A program made the position numbers and the translations under genes. A stretch of DNA of 64,000 bases from Granulicella mallensis. GTDB taxonomy: Bacteria; Acidobacteriota; Terriglobia; Terriglobales; Acidobacteriaceae. This document shows positions 42,531 through 52,705 of this stretch, piece by piece. Position 1 is the first letter of the stretch; every line of letters starts with the position of its first letter. The notes under the pieces are model-generated. The model was not told where the DNA came from. It did no database searches and was given only the letters and a program-made list of their open reading frames with translations. Location: positions 248,001 to 312,000 of the forward strand of contig NZ_JACHIO010000006.1 of assembly GCF_014203225.1 (NCBI RefSeq). The letters are read 5' to 3'.

Positions 42531-43271
42531 TTACCAGGGCAGTTCATTGCCAAGATGAATAAACTTTCCGTTGGGGCCGTCCGGACCTATCAATGCTAGA
42601 TCAACGGTGGTCTTAGCACCATCGACAATCTCGAGCTGAGCGTGTTGCGTTCCCAATTCGGTCTTCACCCAACCGGGATGGGCTGAATTGACCTTGATGT
42701 TTGTGGCCTTCAACTCGTCAGCGAGGTGAATCGTCAACTGGTTCAGCGCGGTCTTCGATGCGTTGTATGCAAAAGACTTCATCGGTGCGATCGGGCTTGC
42801 GGGCATCGCCTGCAGCGTGAGCGAGCCAAGAATGCTCGAAAGATTCACGATGCGGCCTGCAGGGCTCTTCTTCAGCAGGGGCAGGAACTCTCGCGTCACG
42901 GAGACCACAGAAAAGAGATTCGTATTGAAGACGGTCTGGAGTTCCGCATCCGTTGTAGAAACAGTATGGGCGTTGAGAAGTCCACCCTCGCCACCGACAC
43001 CTGCATTATTAATAAGAATATCGAGTGTGCCGAACTTCTCCGCAACGAACCTGGCGGCGGCTTTGCGGTCCTCGTCCTTGGTTACATCCAAAGTTACGGG
43101 ATAAGCTTCAATGTTCTCCGCAACAAGCTTGTCCGCGGCTTCCTTCGCTGCCTGCTGCGTCCTGGCACCAACGATAACCGTGATGCCCTTCTGTCCAAGT
43201 TGACGAGCAGTCTCGAAGCCGATTCCACGGTTCGCGCCAGAGATGAGTGCTACTTTCTTTTCGCTAGGCAT
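42531..43271 (-). CDS. SDR-family carbonyl reductase-like oxidoreductase
   Basis: The 246-residue protein has the SDR motifs: VALISGANRGIGFETARQLGQ (NADPH binding), LDILINNAGVG, IVNLSSILG and the active-site YNASKTALN (Tyr and Lys), then NSAHPGWVKTELG. It resembles carbonyl-reductase-like SDRs. The start at 43271 has AGGAGG nine bases upstream. A TetR operator candidate lies 47 bases upstream. Substrate unknown. Confidence 0.9.
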   Translation of the reverse strand: MPSEKKVALISGANRGIGFETARQLGQKGITVIVGARTQQAAKEAADKLVAENIEAYPVTLDVTKDEDRKAAARFVAEKFGTLDILINNAGVGGEGGLLNAHTVSTTDAELQTVFNTNLFSVVSVTREFLPLLKKSPAGRIVNLSSILGSLTLQAMPASPIAPMKSFAYNASKTALNQLTIHLADELKATNIKVNSAHPGWVKTELGTQHAQLEIVDGAKTTVDLALIGPDGPNGKFIHLGNELPW

Positions 43272-43317
43272 GTTATTTGCCCTCCTGAACATATTGGACA
43301 GACGTCATTTCGATTAT

Positions 43318-43343
43318 GATTCATTAAATCGACCAGTCGGTAG
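43318..43343 (-). promoter_or_regulatory. TetR-type operator, copy 2 (CGACCAGTCG)
   Basis: The sequence is nearly identical to 41256-41281 (two differences in 26 bases), with the same core TCGACCAGTCGGTAG. It overlaps the expected promoter of the SDR gene. Confidence 0.6.
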
Positions 43344-43911
43344 ATTAATTGCGACATCGACGACTCTCATCACAATGGTGTGTTGATGCTGAAAACCACA
43401 AACTTCTATGGAGCCTTCGGGCCGACAGGGCCGGTGTCGTTTTTCCTTTACCTGTAGAATTCCAGTCGTGCGGCTGCGAGCCGGCTCCATGTTGCAGTTC
43501 TCCGGCTGAATTCGCTCCGGTCCTCGGGGTCGTGTAAGGCACGCATCTTCGTCCAGAACGGCAGTCCTTTTCCGGCTTCCGAGGTCAGCGTGCTGGACTT
43601 TGAAGCGGACAGTATTAGGCTAGCGATCACTGCCAAGAGGCATCGGCGCAAGCTAATTGATCCCGAAGCGAGCCAATTCGAGGACTCGATCGGGGTATCA
43701 ACCCTGGTGGAACTCTGAACGGTTGGGTCTGCATGAAATGCAGCACTCGCAGAGAACTCCCCGGAACCGGCCGCATCAATGCCCATGCGAGATCCTGTAT
43801 CGGCTCAATCAGGATTGCAAAGCCATAGGCAGACGCATCTCCGTCCCGCCGTTGGGCGATCGCATCGCGCAGCAGGGATTCAAAGAGCAGCAGGGCCGAG
43901 ATCGCAAATTG

Positions 43912-43943
43912 ATCGACGGCCCCCAGCTTTGGGGGCCGTCGAT
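43912..43943. terminator. Perfect hairpin in gene-poor region
   Basis: ATCGACGGCCCCCA and TGGGGGCCGTCGAT form a perfect 14-bp stem with loop GCTT. It has no T tract, so it could be a terminator of a lost gene or part of a repeat. Confidence 0.5.
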
Positions 43944-44089
43944 AGTATCCAGTATTGGTATTGGGAGCACTGGAAGTTCTTTCGCTCGAGGTCAAGACAT
44001 CCATCATCCAGGGCATCGTCGTCTTCCTCTCGCTTTTTGAGACTGACCCCGGTGTCTGTCGTATCTTCTGCCCGCCGAAGGAACTCTAC

Positions 44090-44180
44090 GAGGGTAAGCC
44101 ATGCCCTTCCGATCCGTGCCTCAACAAACTGTTTGCACAGTTCGATTTCGCTCCAGAAGCTGTTTGATGACAGATCCTAG
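44090..44180. repeat. Fragment of the large palindromic repeat family (copy E)
   Basis: AAGCCATGCCCTTCCG, GTGCCTCAACAAACTGTTTGC and AGCTGTTTGATGACAG match the right end of copy A (GCCATGCCCTTAACG...CGTTTGATGACACACC). Only the right outer end is present. Confidence 0.65.
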
Positions 44181-44423
44181 GGTAGTCCGGAAGATAGGCC
44201 CGCCCATCACAGCTTTCTACCGGCCCCTCACAACAGACGGTAGCGAAAATAAATCGACGGTGGCGGGAATAAATCAAGGAGTCTATTTTTACTTACTTCA
44301 GGTGAAAAACTTACAGCAACAAGCGTCTTCCACCTGGGTTTCACCTAATCGAGCCCCAAAGTTCGGGCACCCGGCAGGTTTCTGGCTATGGCTTTCAGCC
44401 TCTGGGCACAAAGGAGAATAAGA

Positions 44424-45395
44424 ATGGCTTCCCTCAAAACAATTCGCCGCCTGCTCATCGCGGCGGTCCTGGCCGTTCCGGTTGCACTGCTGCCAACCGC
44501 ACAGGCTCATGCCGGGGTGTTTATCTCGGTCGGTTTCGCTCCCCCGGTATTGCCGGTCTATGCACAGCCCCTCTGCCCCGGAGACGGTTACATCTGGACA
44601 CCCGGCTACTGGGCCTACAACGAGGACGGCGGCTACTACTGGGTCCCCGGCGTCTGGGTGCAGCCGCCTACCGTGGGCTACCTCTGGACCCCTGCCTACT
44701 GGGGCTGGGAGAACGGGGCCTATCTCTTCCATGGAGGCTATTGGGGCGCGCACGTCGGCTTCTATGGCGGCATCAACTACGGCTTCGGTTATGGCGGCGT
44801 CGGCTTTGAGGGCGGCTACTGGAACCACGGCGCGTTCTTCTACAACCGCTCAGTGGCCAACCTTGGCGGCGTTCATGTGACCAACGTCTACGTTCGCAAT
44901 GTCACCATCGTCAACCACTCGAACGTGGCATTCAACGGCGGCCATGGCGGCATCGAGGCACGGCCTTCCGCACAGGAGGCGCAGTTCGCGCACGAGCAGC
45001 ACGTCGAGGCGACACACGAACAGGCAGAGCACCAGAACTTCGCCGCGCAGAATCGTTCGCAGTTCGCCAGCGTAAACCACGGACGTCCTGGAGTGAGCGC
45101 GGCTGCGACGCCGGCCTCCTTCCATGCCAATCCCACCAACCCCGCTGCTGCGGCCCGGCCGAGCGTCAATGCTCGTGAGGCCAATCAGGAACAGCGCATC
45201 TCCAACGGCGTGCGCAGCGGTCAAATATCCTCCGGCCAGGCGGCCCATGCCGAGCAGCGCCAGGCCAACATCGGCCAGCAGGTTCACAACGACCGCGCGG
45301 CCAATGGCGGCAAGTTGACACCGCAGGAACATCAACAGGTCAACCACGAACAGAACGCCGCAAGCCGTCAGATCCGCGACGACAAAAAGAAGTAG
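44424..45395 (+). CDS. YXWGXW-repeat exported protein
   Basis: The 323-residue protein has signal peptide LLIAAVLAVPVALLPTAQAHAG. Three aromatic repeats follow: YIWTPGYWAYN, YYWVPGVWVQP and YLWTPAYWGWE. A Gly/Tyr-rich segment then leads into a long Gln/Ala/His/Asn-rich tail (EQHVEATHEQAEH, EHQQVNHEQNAAS). YXWGXW proteins are found in many Proteobacteria and Acidobacteria, and some are outer membrane associated; the function is unknown. AAGGAG precedes the ATG at 44424. Confidence 0.9.
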   Translation: MASLKTIRRLLIAAVLAVPVALLPTAQAHAGVFISVGFAPPVLPVYAQPLCPGDGYIWTPGYWAYNEDGGYYWVPGVWVQPPTVGYLWTPAYWGWENGAYLFHGGYWGAHVGFYGGINYGFGYGGVGFEGGYWNHGAFFYNRSVANLGGVHVTNVYVRNVTIVNHSNVAFNGGHGGIEARPSAQEAQFAHEQHVEATHEQAEHQNFAAQNRSQFASVNHGRPGVSAAATPASFHANPTNPAAAARPSVNAREANQEQRISNGVRSGQISSGQAAHAEQRQANIGQQVHNDRAANGGKLTPQEHQQVNHEQNAASRQIRDDKKK

Positions 45396-45412
45396 TTTTC
45401 GCAAGAAAAGCT

Positions 45413-45445
45413 AGATGGCCGGCCTTCGGGCTGGCCATCTTTTTT
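45413..45445 (+). terminator. Intrinsic terminator
   Basis: AGATGGCCGGCC, loop TTCG, GGCTGGCCATCT form a 12-base stem with one mismatch, followed by TTTTTT. It ends the YXWGXW gene transcript. Confidence 0.9.
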
Positions 45446-45467
45446 ACCCCGGAGAGACGCCACTACA

Positions 45468-46280
45468 ATGAAGCTCATGCTGACCGCCGCCGAGCGAGCC
45501 CATCTGACCGTCGTCCTCGTCGGCGCACGCAACCCCAGCAACATCGGAGCCGCTGCACGAGCCATGCAGGACTTCGGCTTCCGCGACCTCCGCATCGTCA
45601 ACGACTATGCCGCGCCCTTCGAGGCCGCACAGCTTGAGGACTCTCAACAAAATGTGAAGTCCGCCGTGGGCGCGGCCTCCGTCATGGCAGAGGCCCGCAG
45701 GTACTCAAGCCTCGCAGAGGCCATTGCCGACTGCACGCTCATCGTCGGGACCACTGCCATCGGCGAACGCGACATGCGGCGTGAGGTCGTTCCACTACAA
45801 CAGGCCGCGCCCACCATGCTCGGTCAACTTCGCTCACTAGCCGCTGCCGATCATCAACAACAGGTAGCGCTGCTCTTCGGCTCGGAGAAGACCGGCCTCA
45901 CGAACGAACAGCTTAGCCACTGCTCGTTGCTCACGACGATCCCCATGTTCGCTCCTGAGGCAGCGCGGCACCTCTCGATGAACCTGGGCCAGTCTGTTGC
46001 CGTCTGCCTCTACGAGCTGACGCGCGAGGGCTTCGAAGGCTCCAAGGAACTGCCCGTCCTGCATGAAGCCGCAGCAACCGCCGAGGACCGCGAACGGCTC
46101 ACCCAGCTTCTGCTCGACGTGCTGCATACCACTGGCTACTCACGCCGCTTTCCGGCCAATGCCAGTGAGCCGATCGTGCGGCAACTCGTCCAGCAGCTTG
46201 GCGAGAGCCATCGCGAGGCCATGACCTGGATGGGAATCCTGCGGCAGATCTTGTGGCGGGAAAACGGAGACCAGCAGTAG
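45468..46280 (+). CDS. RNA 2'-O-methyltransferase (TrmJ/SpoU family)
   Basis: The 270-residue protein starts with HLTVVLVGARNPSNIGAAARAMQDFGF, the TrmJ/LasT type of SpoU motif. It continues with TLIVGTTAIGERDMRREVVPL, ALLFGSEKTGLTNEQL and MNLGQSVAVCLYELTRE, which form the SAM-binding deep trefoil knot. It most likely methylates the ribose at position 32 of tRNA. The C-terminal extension is of normal length. It is convergent with the acyltransferase operon, with six bases between stops. Confidence 0.88.
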   Translation: MKLMLTAAERAHLTVVLVGARNPSNIGAAARAMQDFGFRDLRIVNDYAAPFEAAQLEDSQQNVKSAVGAASVMAEARRYSSLAEAIADCTLIVGTTAIGERDMRREVVPLQQAAPTMLGQLRSLAAADHQQQVALLFGSEKTGLTNEQLSHCSLLTTIPMFAPEAARHLSMNLGQSVAVCLYELTREGFEGSKELPVLHEAAATAEDRERLTQLLLDVLHTTGYSRRFPANASEPIVRQLVQQLGESHREAMTWMGILRQILWRENGDQQ

Positions 46281-46286
46281 CGGTCT

Positions 46287-47255
46287 TTAATTGCCCGCCT
46301 TCGCGCTCCCCTGTGCCGCCGCCAGTTCGGCTCCCAGCCGGAAGGAAAAGGTCGTAGCCGCAGGTTTGGTCATATGCAGAGCGTCTTCAAATTGCACGTC
46401 CTCCGGCATCCAGGCGGAGGCGTCTACAAAGGTGAACCCGCGTTGTTGGGCAAGGTCCCGTAGCTTTACCATGTAATCCTGCCAGAGTTGTCGCGTGTAA
46501 AAGACCTTACTGTGAAGAGGCGACATCGGCATGAGAACAAGAACGACCTTCATCCTCTCTTTGGCTGCCTGGCCGAAGAGGTACTCGTAGCTGGAGTTGA
46601 AATGAGAGGGGTCTTCTAAAAACTTTCGCGGCTCGCCGTTGTAGTACGACCACGGACGGATCATGGTGATGGGTGGCTCGGGCGGCATGCCCATCCGGCT
46701 CATCGAATAGCGCAGCCTCTCGGCATACTTCCAGAAGCTCACGCGATTGGCTGCCATCGGAAGGGCCCGCAGAAGAAGCAATTCGCCAGTCTGAGCGGTA
46801 CTGAAGTGGTCGATAGAGGCCACCACACCGACAGGAAAACGCTCGTCGAGCGCGATGCCGTGATTGCCAAGCAGATCCGCCGGGGTGACGCGGGTCTCCT
46901 CAGTCAACTGGTAGTCGTAGAAGCCCACGACGAGGGTGTGCAGGTGCGGCTGCGTCCAGAGAGCATACCGCGCGAGAAACGCCTGGTCGTGCGGGTCGGT
47001 CGCACTGAGGGCCGCATTCAGTGGCCTGAAGGTGCGGCCCGCGGAAGCTGCGCCTTGATTCAAAGCCGCGCTGTCGACACGGCCATCCAGCAGCGAATTC
47101 CCCACAAAAAGCAAGTCCGAATCCGGCGCCCGCTGAAGGTTGTCGATCGCCCTGTGAGAGGGAAGGCTACGACTCCACCTCGACAGCAGAATGTTTCCTG
47201 CGGCCAACAGGACGAGGCAAACAGCGACGATGCGAAGCAACGGGCGTGAGCTCAT
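46287..47255 (-). CDS. DltD-like SGNH-fold acyltransferase partner of MBOAT
   Basis: The protein of about 322 residues has one N-terminal membrane helix (IVAVCLVLLAAGNILLSRW) and a periplasmic SGNH/DltD-like domain. The nucleophile candidate is Ser54 in LLFVGNSLLDG and the base pair Asp291/His294 is in FEDALHMTKPAA. In the dlt pathway DltD takes the acyl group from the DltX tyrosine and transfers it to the polymer outside the membrane. The start overlaps nearly the end of the microprotein gene (two bases between), so it is coupled to it. The gene is the last of a three-gene operon. What it modifies is unknown. Confidence 0.82.
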   Translation of the reverse strand: MSSRPLLRIVAVCLVLLAAGNILLSRWSRSLPSHRAIDNLQRAPDSDLLFVGNSLLDGRVDSAALNQGAASAGRTFRPLNAALSATDPHDQAFLARYALWTQPHLHTLVVGFYDYQLTEETRVTPADLLGNHGIALDERFPVGVVASIDHFSTAQTGELLLLRALPMAANRVSFWKYAERLRYSMSRMGMPPEPPITMIRPWSYYNGEPRKFLEDPSHFNSSYEYLFGQAAKERMKVVLVLMPMSPLHSKVFYTRQLWQDYMVKLRDLAQQRGFTFVDASAWMPEDVQFEDALHMTKPAATTFSFRLGAELAAAQGSAKAGN

Positions 47256-47257
47256 TG

Positions 47258-47434
47258 TCAAAAATTGATGTACGTGAATTCATTCGTCTGACCACAGAAG
47301 CAGTAGATCAGGACTAGGGCAAGAAGCCAGACGAGAGAACCGGTGATCCATCCTGGCGTGTGCACAAGCCATGGTCCCGGTTCGTCGCGCTGGCCGGCCA
47401 GGTATTCGACGGTTTTGCGAAGATTCGTAAGCAT
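47258..47434 (-). CDS. DltX-like membrane microprotein ending in FxYxxF
   Basis: The 58-residue protein has a short cytoplasmic start (MLTNLRKTVEYLAGQRDEPG), one membrane helix (about residues 30-47: GSLVWLLALVLIYCF) and the C-terminal tail TNEFTYINF. Residues 53-58 are F-T-Y-I-N-F, a match to the FxYxxF end of DltX microproteins, whose tyrosine carries the acyl group in the dlt relay. The ATG overlaps the TAA of the MBOAT gene (TAATG), so translation is coupled. The gene is too short for many annotation pipelines. Confidence 0.85.
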   Translation of the reverse strand: MLTNLRKTVEYLAGQRDEPGPWLVHTPGWITGSLVWLLALVLIYCFCGQTNEFTYINF

Positions 47435-48603
47435 TAGCCAGCCAGCAGCTTTCTGTAGAAGAGCATAGCATCGGGCAAATTCATGCAGAAGAAGGCCCAT
47501 CCGGCATTCACCGCCACAAAGGTAAGCGCCCGGCTGGCCAACACCGGAATGGTGTGAGTACTGGGAGCGCCGCGAACCCTTCGCCAGAGCCGATGAATCA
47601 CGAGCAGAATACCGTGCCACAGGCCCCAGGCGAGGAAGTTCCAGCCCGCTCCGTGCCAGAGCCCGCAGATCAACATCACCGCCAGAATGTTGAAGCATTC
47701 CCGCGGCAAGGAAACGCGTGACCCTCCCAGGGGGATGAAGATGTAGTCGATGAGCCAGCGCGTCAGAGACATATGCCAGCTTCGCCAGAAGGTCTGTATG
47801 TTGCGGCGTCCATAGGGCCAGTTGAAGTTTTCGGGCACACTAATGCCGAAGAGCCGGGCCGAGCCGATGGCGATATCCGAGTAGGCCGAGAAGTCGGCGT
47901 AGATCCTGATGCCATACGCGAGCAGCCAGAGAGGCAGCACCCGGCGATCGGCCAGAAGCATGTCATGCCGATTCAAGTGCACGGTCCAGGCCGTCATCAG
48001 ATCGGCAATAGCGAATTTCTTTGCCAGCCCGGTAAGGATTCGGGTGAGGCCGCGCTCCCAGTCATGCTCCCAGTTCGCAGGCGTCGCGCGCAGCTTGGGG
48101 AGAAAGTCCTGAAAACGCTTGATGGGTCCCGCGACCATCGTGGGAAAGAAAAGAATGAAGGCGAGGTACTCGCCAAGGGTTCCCTTCTCACTTCGGCCGG
48201 CCCGGCGATCGAAGGCGTAGTGGTAGAACTCGAACGTGAAAAACGAGATGCCAAGCGGGAGGAACGCTCCCCGCCAGAGAAGCGGGTTGGTGTGCCTCCA
48301 GAAGAGAATGCCGCTGAAGAAGTTCCAATATTTGAAGATTCCCAGGAAGACCAGGCTTTGCAGGATTCCAGCCATACACCAGAGCGATCCCGGCTTATAG
48401 AGACGGCTGGCAAGGGCTTCCCACAAAAAGATGCCGAGGCAAAGCATGCCTGGAACACCCGCGAGAGCATACGAAAAATAAAGAAAGAAGAGGCCGCCCG
48501 AGACTGCAATCACCCATGGCCGGCTGCGTGCGCCTGCACAGCGATACAGCATGGCGGCCGGAAGCAGAAAGAGCACATAGTAGGTAAAGCCGTTGAAGAT
48601 CAT
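47434..48603 (-). CDS. MBOAT-family O-acyltransferase (DltB/AlgI-like)
   Basis: The 389-residue protein has about ten membrane segments and the MBOAT core: FLPLGISFFTFEFYHYAFDRRAG, FFPTMVAGPIKRFQDF, FNWPYGRRNIQTFWRSWHMSLTRWL and VMLICGLWHGAGWNFLAWGLWHG. His317 is the predicted catalytic residue; His330 is close by. The family moves acyl groups across or onto membrane polymers, as DltB does for D-alanine and AlgI for acetyl. There is no dltA or dltC here, so the donor is not D-Ala-DltC from a local gene. It heads the three-gene operon. Confidence 0.92.
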   Translation of the reverse strand: MIFNGFTYYVLFLLPAAMLYRCAGARSRPWVIAVSGGLFFLYFSYALAGVPGMLCLGIFLWEALASRLYKPGSLWCMAGILQSLVFLGIFKYWNFFSGILFWRHTNPLLWRGAFLPLGISFFTFEFYHYAFDRRAGRSEKGTLGEYLAFILFFPTMVAGPIKRFQDFLPKLRATPANWEHDWERGLTRILTGLAKKFAIADLMTAWTVHLNRHDMLLADRRVLPLWLLAYGIRIYADFSAYSDIAIGSARLFGISVPENFNWPYGRRNIQTFWRSWHMSLTRWLIDYIFIPLGGSRVSLPRECFNILAVMLICGLWHGAGWNFLAWGLWHGILLVIHRLWRRVRGAPSTHTIPVLASRALTFVAVNAGWAFFCMNLPDAMLFYRKLLAG

Positions 48604-48817
48604 CGGGGCGTCCAGTAGGCGGTGATCTCATGCGCTCTGCGCAACAGACAGTTCAACCAATCTCAGTAACTGGCCTATAACGATAAAAGCGGTCCCACCG
48701 CTACTGTAATCCCGCAAAAATCCTGCAACATGTTTCTCTGGAAGAAACCGTGCAAACATCTTTCGCTTCGAAGACAGCAACAATGGAACCGCTTTTGATG
48801 ATGCGATTCTTAAGTGT
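48604..48817. other. Spacer between the respiratory operon and the MBOAT operon
   Basis: About 210 bases lie between the last gene of the respiratory operon and the MBOAT gene, both on the minus strand. No coding sequence is seen. It should hold the promoter for the MBOAT operon unless this is read through from the oxidase genes. Confidence 0.4.
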
Positions 48818-49159
48818 TTACCACATGCCCCAGGCGCGGCTCATGTAGTCGCTCAGGGTCATGGTGATCAACACGATAAAGGTGAAGAACCCAGCGGCGA
48901 CAGTCATCTTGATGAGCTTCGACTGATACTTCACGTGCATGAAGAACAGGATCACCACGACCGCCTTGAAGCTGGCGATGCCAAGGGCAATCACCGGATT
49001 GAGCCAGCCCATATCTTTGTAGGCCGCCAGCACGGTGATGGCAGTGCCGAGCAGCAGCGTGCCGAAGACCATGCAGTACTGCAGCGGCGACACGATGTGG
49101 TGATCGGCGTGCTCCGGGTTCGTGACGTTGGATGGATCGTGATAGGTCTCGTGTGCCAT
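48818..49159 (-). CDS. ctaF: Cytochrome c oxidase subunit IV
   Basis: The 113-residue protein has three membrane helices (CMVFGTLLLGTAITVLAAY, NPVIALGIASFKAVVVILFFMHVKY, FFTFIVLITMTLSDYMS). The phrase FKAVVVILFFMHVKYQSKL is typical of prokaryotic subunit IV of heme-copper oxidases. It stabilises the oxidase. It is the last gene of the long respiratory operon, 27 bases after subunit III. Confidence 0.9.
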   Translation of the reverse strand: MAHETYHDPSNVTNPEHADHHIVSPLQYCMVFGTLLLGTAITVLAAYKDMGWLNPVIALGIASFKAVVVILFFMHVKYQSKLIKMTVAAGFFTFIVLITMTLSDYMSRAWGMW

Positions 49160-49186
49160 CGTGTTTCCTTCAATAGGGCTGGATGT

Positions 49187-49954
49187 TTAGCTCAGCGGGT
49201 GACGGTTGATCAGATAGAGCAGCGGGAACAGAAACAGCCACACAATATCAACGAAATGCCAATACAAGCCGAAGTTTTCAATCGGGGCTACATATCCGGA
49301 GCTGAACTCTCCGCGATGTGCCCGCCATGTCAGCCAGAACAGGATGACGATACCGATGATCATATGCAGCGCATGCATACCGGTCATGGCGAAGTACAGG
49401 AAGAAGAAGATCTCCGTGTGCTGCGCCATGTCTGGAGCAAGCGGCTCTTCCTTCAAGCCAAAGGCTGCAGGATTGGTAAACATCGCCGTGCTGAAGCTCG
49501 CACCCGGAATGTGGTGCAGCTCGTACTTCTCGTGATACTCGTCGGCCTTGACGCCCAGGAAGGCGAGGCCGAAGACCGTCGTGAGAATGAGCATGATGAC
49601 CAGCAGACCCTTTTTGCGAACCTCGGCAGCCCACACACCCAGCGCCATGAAGAAGCCAGAGGTAATGAGGATGACTGTGTTAATCGCGCCTTCCGGCACG
49701 TTCAACTGGTTCGAAGCGACCGTAAAGGCCGGGTAGTACCAGTTGCGGTAAAGCAGATAGGCGAAGAACATGCCGCCGAAGAACATGATTTCGGTCAGCA
49801 GGAAGAGCCACATGCCGAAGCTGCCAGCCTCGCGCTGCTGCTCTTCCGTCTCAAAGTGGTGGCGATGCTGAGGCAGCGCGACGTGCTCGTGCTCGGCGTG
49901 GTCCACAGCCTCGTGCGTATGCGGATGCATAGCCGGATTCGTAGATGCGATCAT
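49187..49954 (-). CDS. ctaE: Cytochrome c oxidase subunit III
   Basis: The 255-residue protein has a His-rich N-terminal extension ([24 protein letters not shown]), then subunit III helices: [59 protein letters not shown] and [17 protein letters not shown]. It belongs to the aa3/caa3 oxidase and supports proton uptake. The start at 49954 follows the subunit I stop by one base. The many histidines at the N terminus could bind metal ions, but this is speculation. Confidence 0.93.
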   Translation of the reverse strand: MIASTNPAMHPHTHEAVDHAEHEHVALPQHRHHFETEEQQREAGSFGMWLFLLTEIMFFGGMFFAYLLYRNWYYPAFTVASNQLNVPEGAINTVILITSGFFMALGVWAAEVRKKGLLVIMLILTTVFGLAFLGVKADEYHEKYELHHIPGASFSTAMFTNPAAFGLKEEPLAPDMAQHTEIFFFLYFAMTGMHALHMIIGIVILFWLTWRAHRGEFSSGYVAPIENFGLYWHFVDIVWLFLFPLLYLINRHPLS

Positions 49955-49955
49955 G

Positions 49956-51634
<1,679 letters not shown>

Positions 51635-51638
<4 letters not shown>

Positions 51639-52696
51639 GGCTTCACCGTTTCAGACGTTGTGCCCTCGGTGGGCGTTGTGGGAGCTGCCTGATTAGACTC
51701 CGATGTCATCAGAGTCTGCTGCACCCGGAAGTTCGATTGCATGTTCTTGATGTACTCGACCAGGTCGATCAATCCGTCTTCGCTGATCTGCCCCTGGTAC
51801 GTCGGCATGATAGGCGCGTATCCCGCGGTGATGTGCTGCGAGGGATTCAGGATCGCATCGCGGAGGTACGCATCGTTTACCAATACCTGGCTGCCGTTGG
51901 TAAGCGTCAACTTGGAGCCATAGACACCGGCAAGATTCGGACCACGTGCCGCAGCGTTGCCGCTGTGGCAGGCGTTGCAACCCATGCTGGCAAACAACCG
52001 CTCACCGTTCTGCGCCAGGCTCATGCCGCTGGTCGATTGCTGCGTCCACTTCTGATAGTCCTCGGGCGACAGCACGGTGACTTCACCGATCATGCCGGAG
52101 TGCTGCGTTCCGCAGTACTGGGTGCAGAAGATGTGGTACGTGCCGGGGTCGGTCGCCTGGAACCAGACCGTCGTGTAACGGCCCGGAATCACTTCACGCT
52201 TGACGCGGAAGTCGGGGATGGAGAAGCTGTGGAAGACGTCCTGCGAGATCATCGTGAGCTGGACGGGACGACCAGCCGGCACGTGGAGGGCGTTGATCTC
52301 GTGCTGCCCTCCGGGATGCTCGGCCTTCCACATCCACTGCTTGCCGACGACGTAGATGTTCATCGCGTTCGCTGGCGGATCGTAGATGCGGAAGTACAGC
52401 AGCGCGCCCCACACGAAGGTGACCAGGAAGATCGCCAGTGGGATGATCGTCCACGTCGCCTCAAGCAGCGTCGAGCCTTCGACCTGCGTGGCGACGGGGT
52501 TCTTCTCGCGGCGATAGCGAATCGAGAAGCCGAAGACGAGAACGCCTACCAGCAGCAGGCCAACCAGCGTCATCGCCAGCAGGAAGAAATAGAGCGCGTC
52601 AGTGTAAGGCGAGATCGTGGACGCCTCAGCCGGAAACAGGGCCGAGGCATGCAGCCACTTCACCAAAAATTGCCACAGTACTGGACTAATTCCCAT
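51635..52696 (-). CDS. ctaC: Cytochrome c oxidase subunit II fused to cytochrome c (caa3 type)
   Basis: The 353-residue protein has two membrane helices, then the Cu_A domain ([47 protein letters not shown], with the cysteines and histidines of Cu_A). A C-terminal monoheme cytochrome c domain with CNACH follows (about residues 250-330). The fusion marks a caa3 oxidase that takes electrons from the quinol-oxidising Act complex encoded upstream in the same operon, with no need for a separate cytochrome c. Confidence 0.95.
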
Positions 52697-52705
52697 CGTT
52701 AGCCT

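Larger units (their letters stand above)
43344..44423. other. Gene-poor region of about 1.1 kb with gene debris
   Basis: Open frames on both strands are short, lack ribosome sites and show no family. A plus-strand piece (about 43545-43717) reads FPASEVSVLDFEADSIRLA before stopping, and looks like decayed coding sequence. The region also contains a strong hairpin (43912) and a fragment of the palindromic repeat family (44090). I see no intact gene. Confidence 0.5.

Noticed and set aside
43657-44040. Plus-strand 127-residue frame in the gene-poor region
   Set aside because: It overlaps frames of similar length on the other strand, contains the 14-bp hairpin, and has no domain or ribosome site.
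46287-48603. Alginate-type acetylation operon (AlgI/AlgJ)
   Set aside because: The MBOAT and SGNH genes alone would fit, but the FxYxxF microprotein points to the dlt-like relay, and no alginate or cellulose genes are nearby. Acetyl as the acyl group is still possible.
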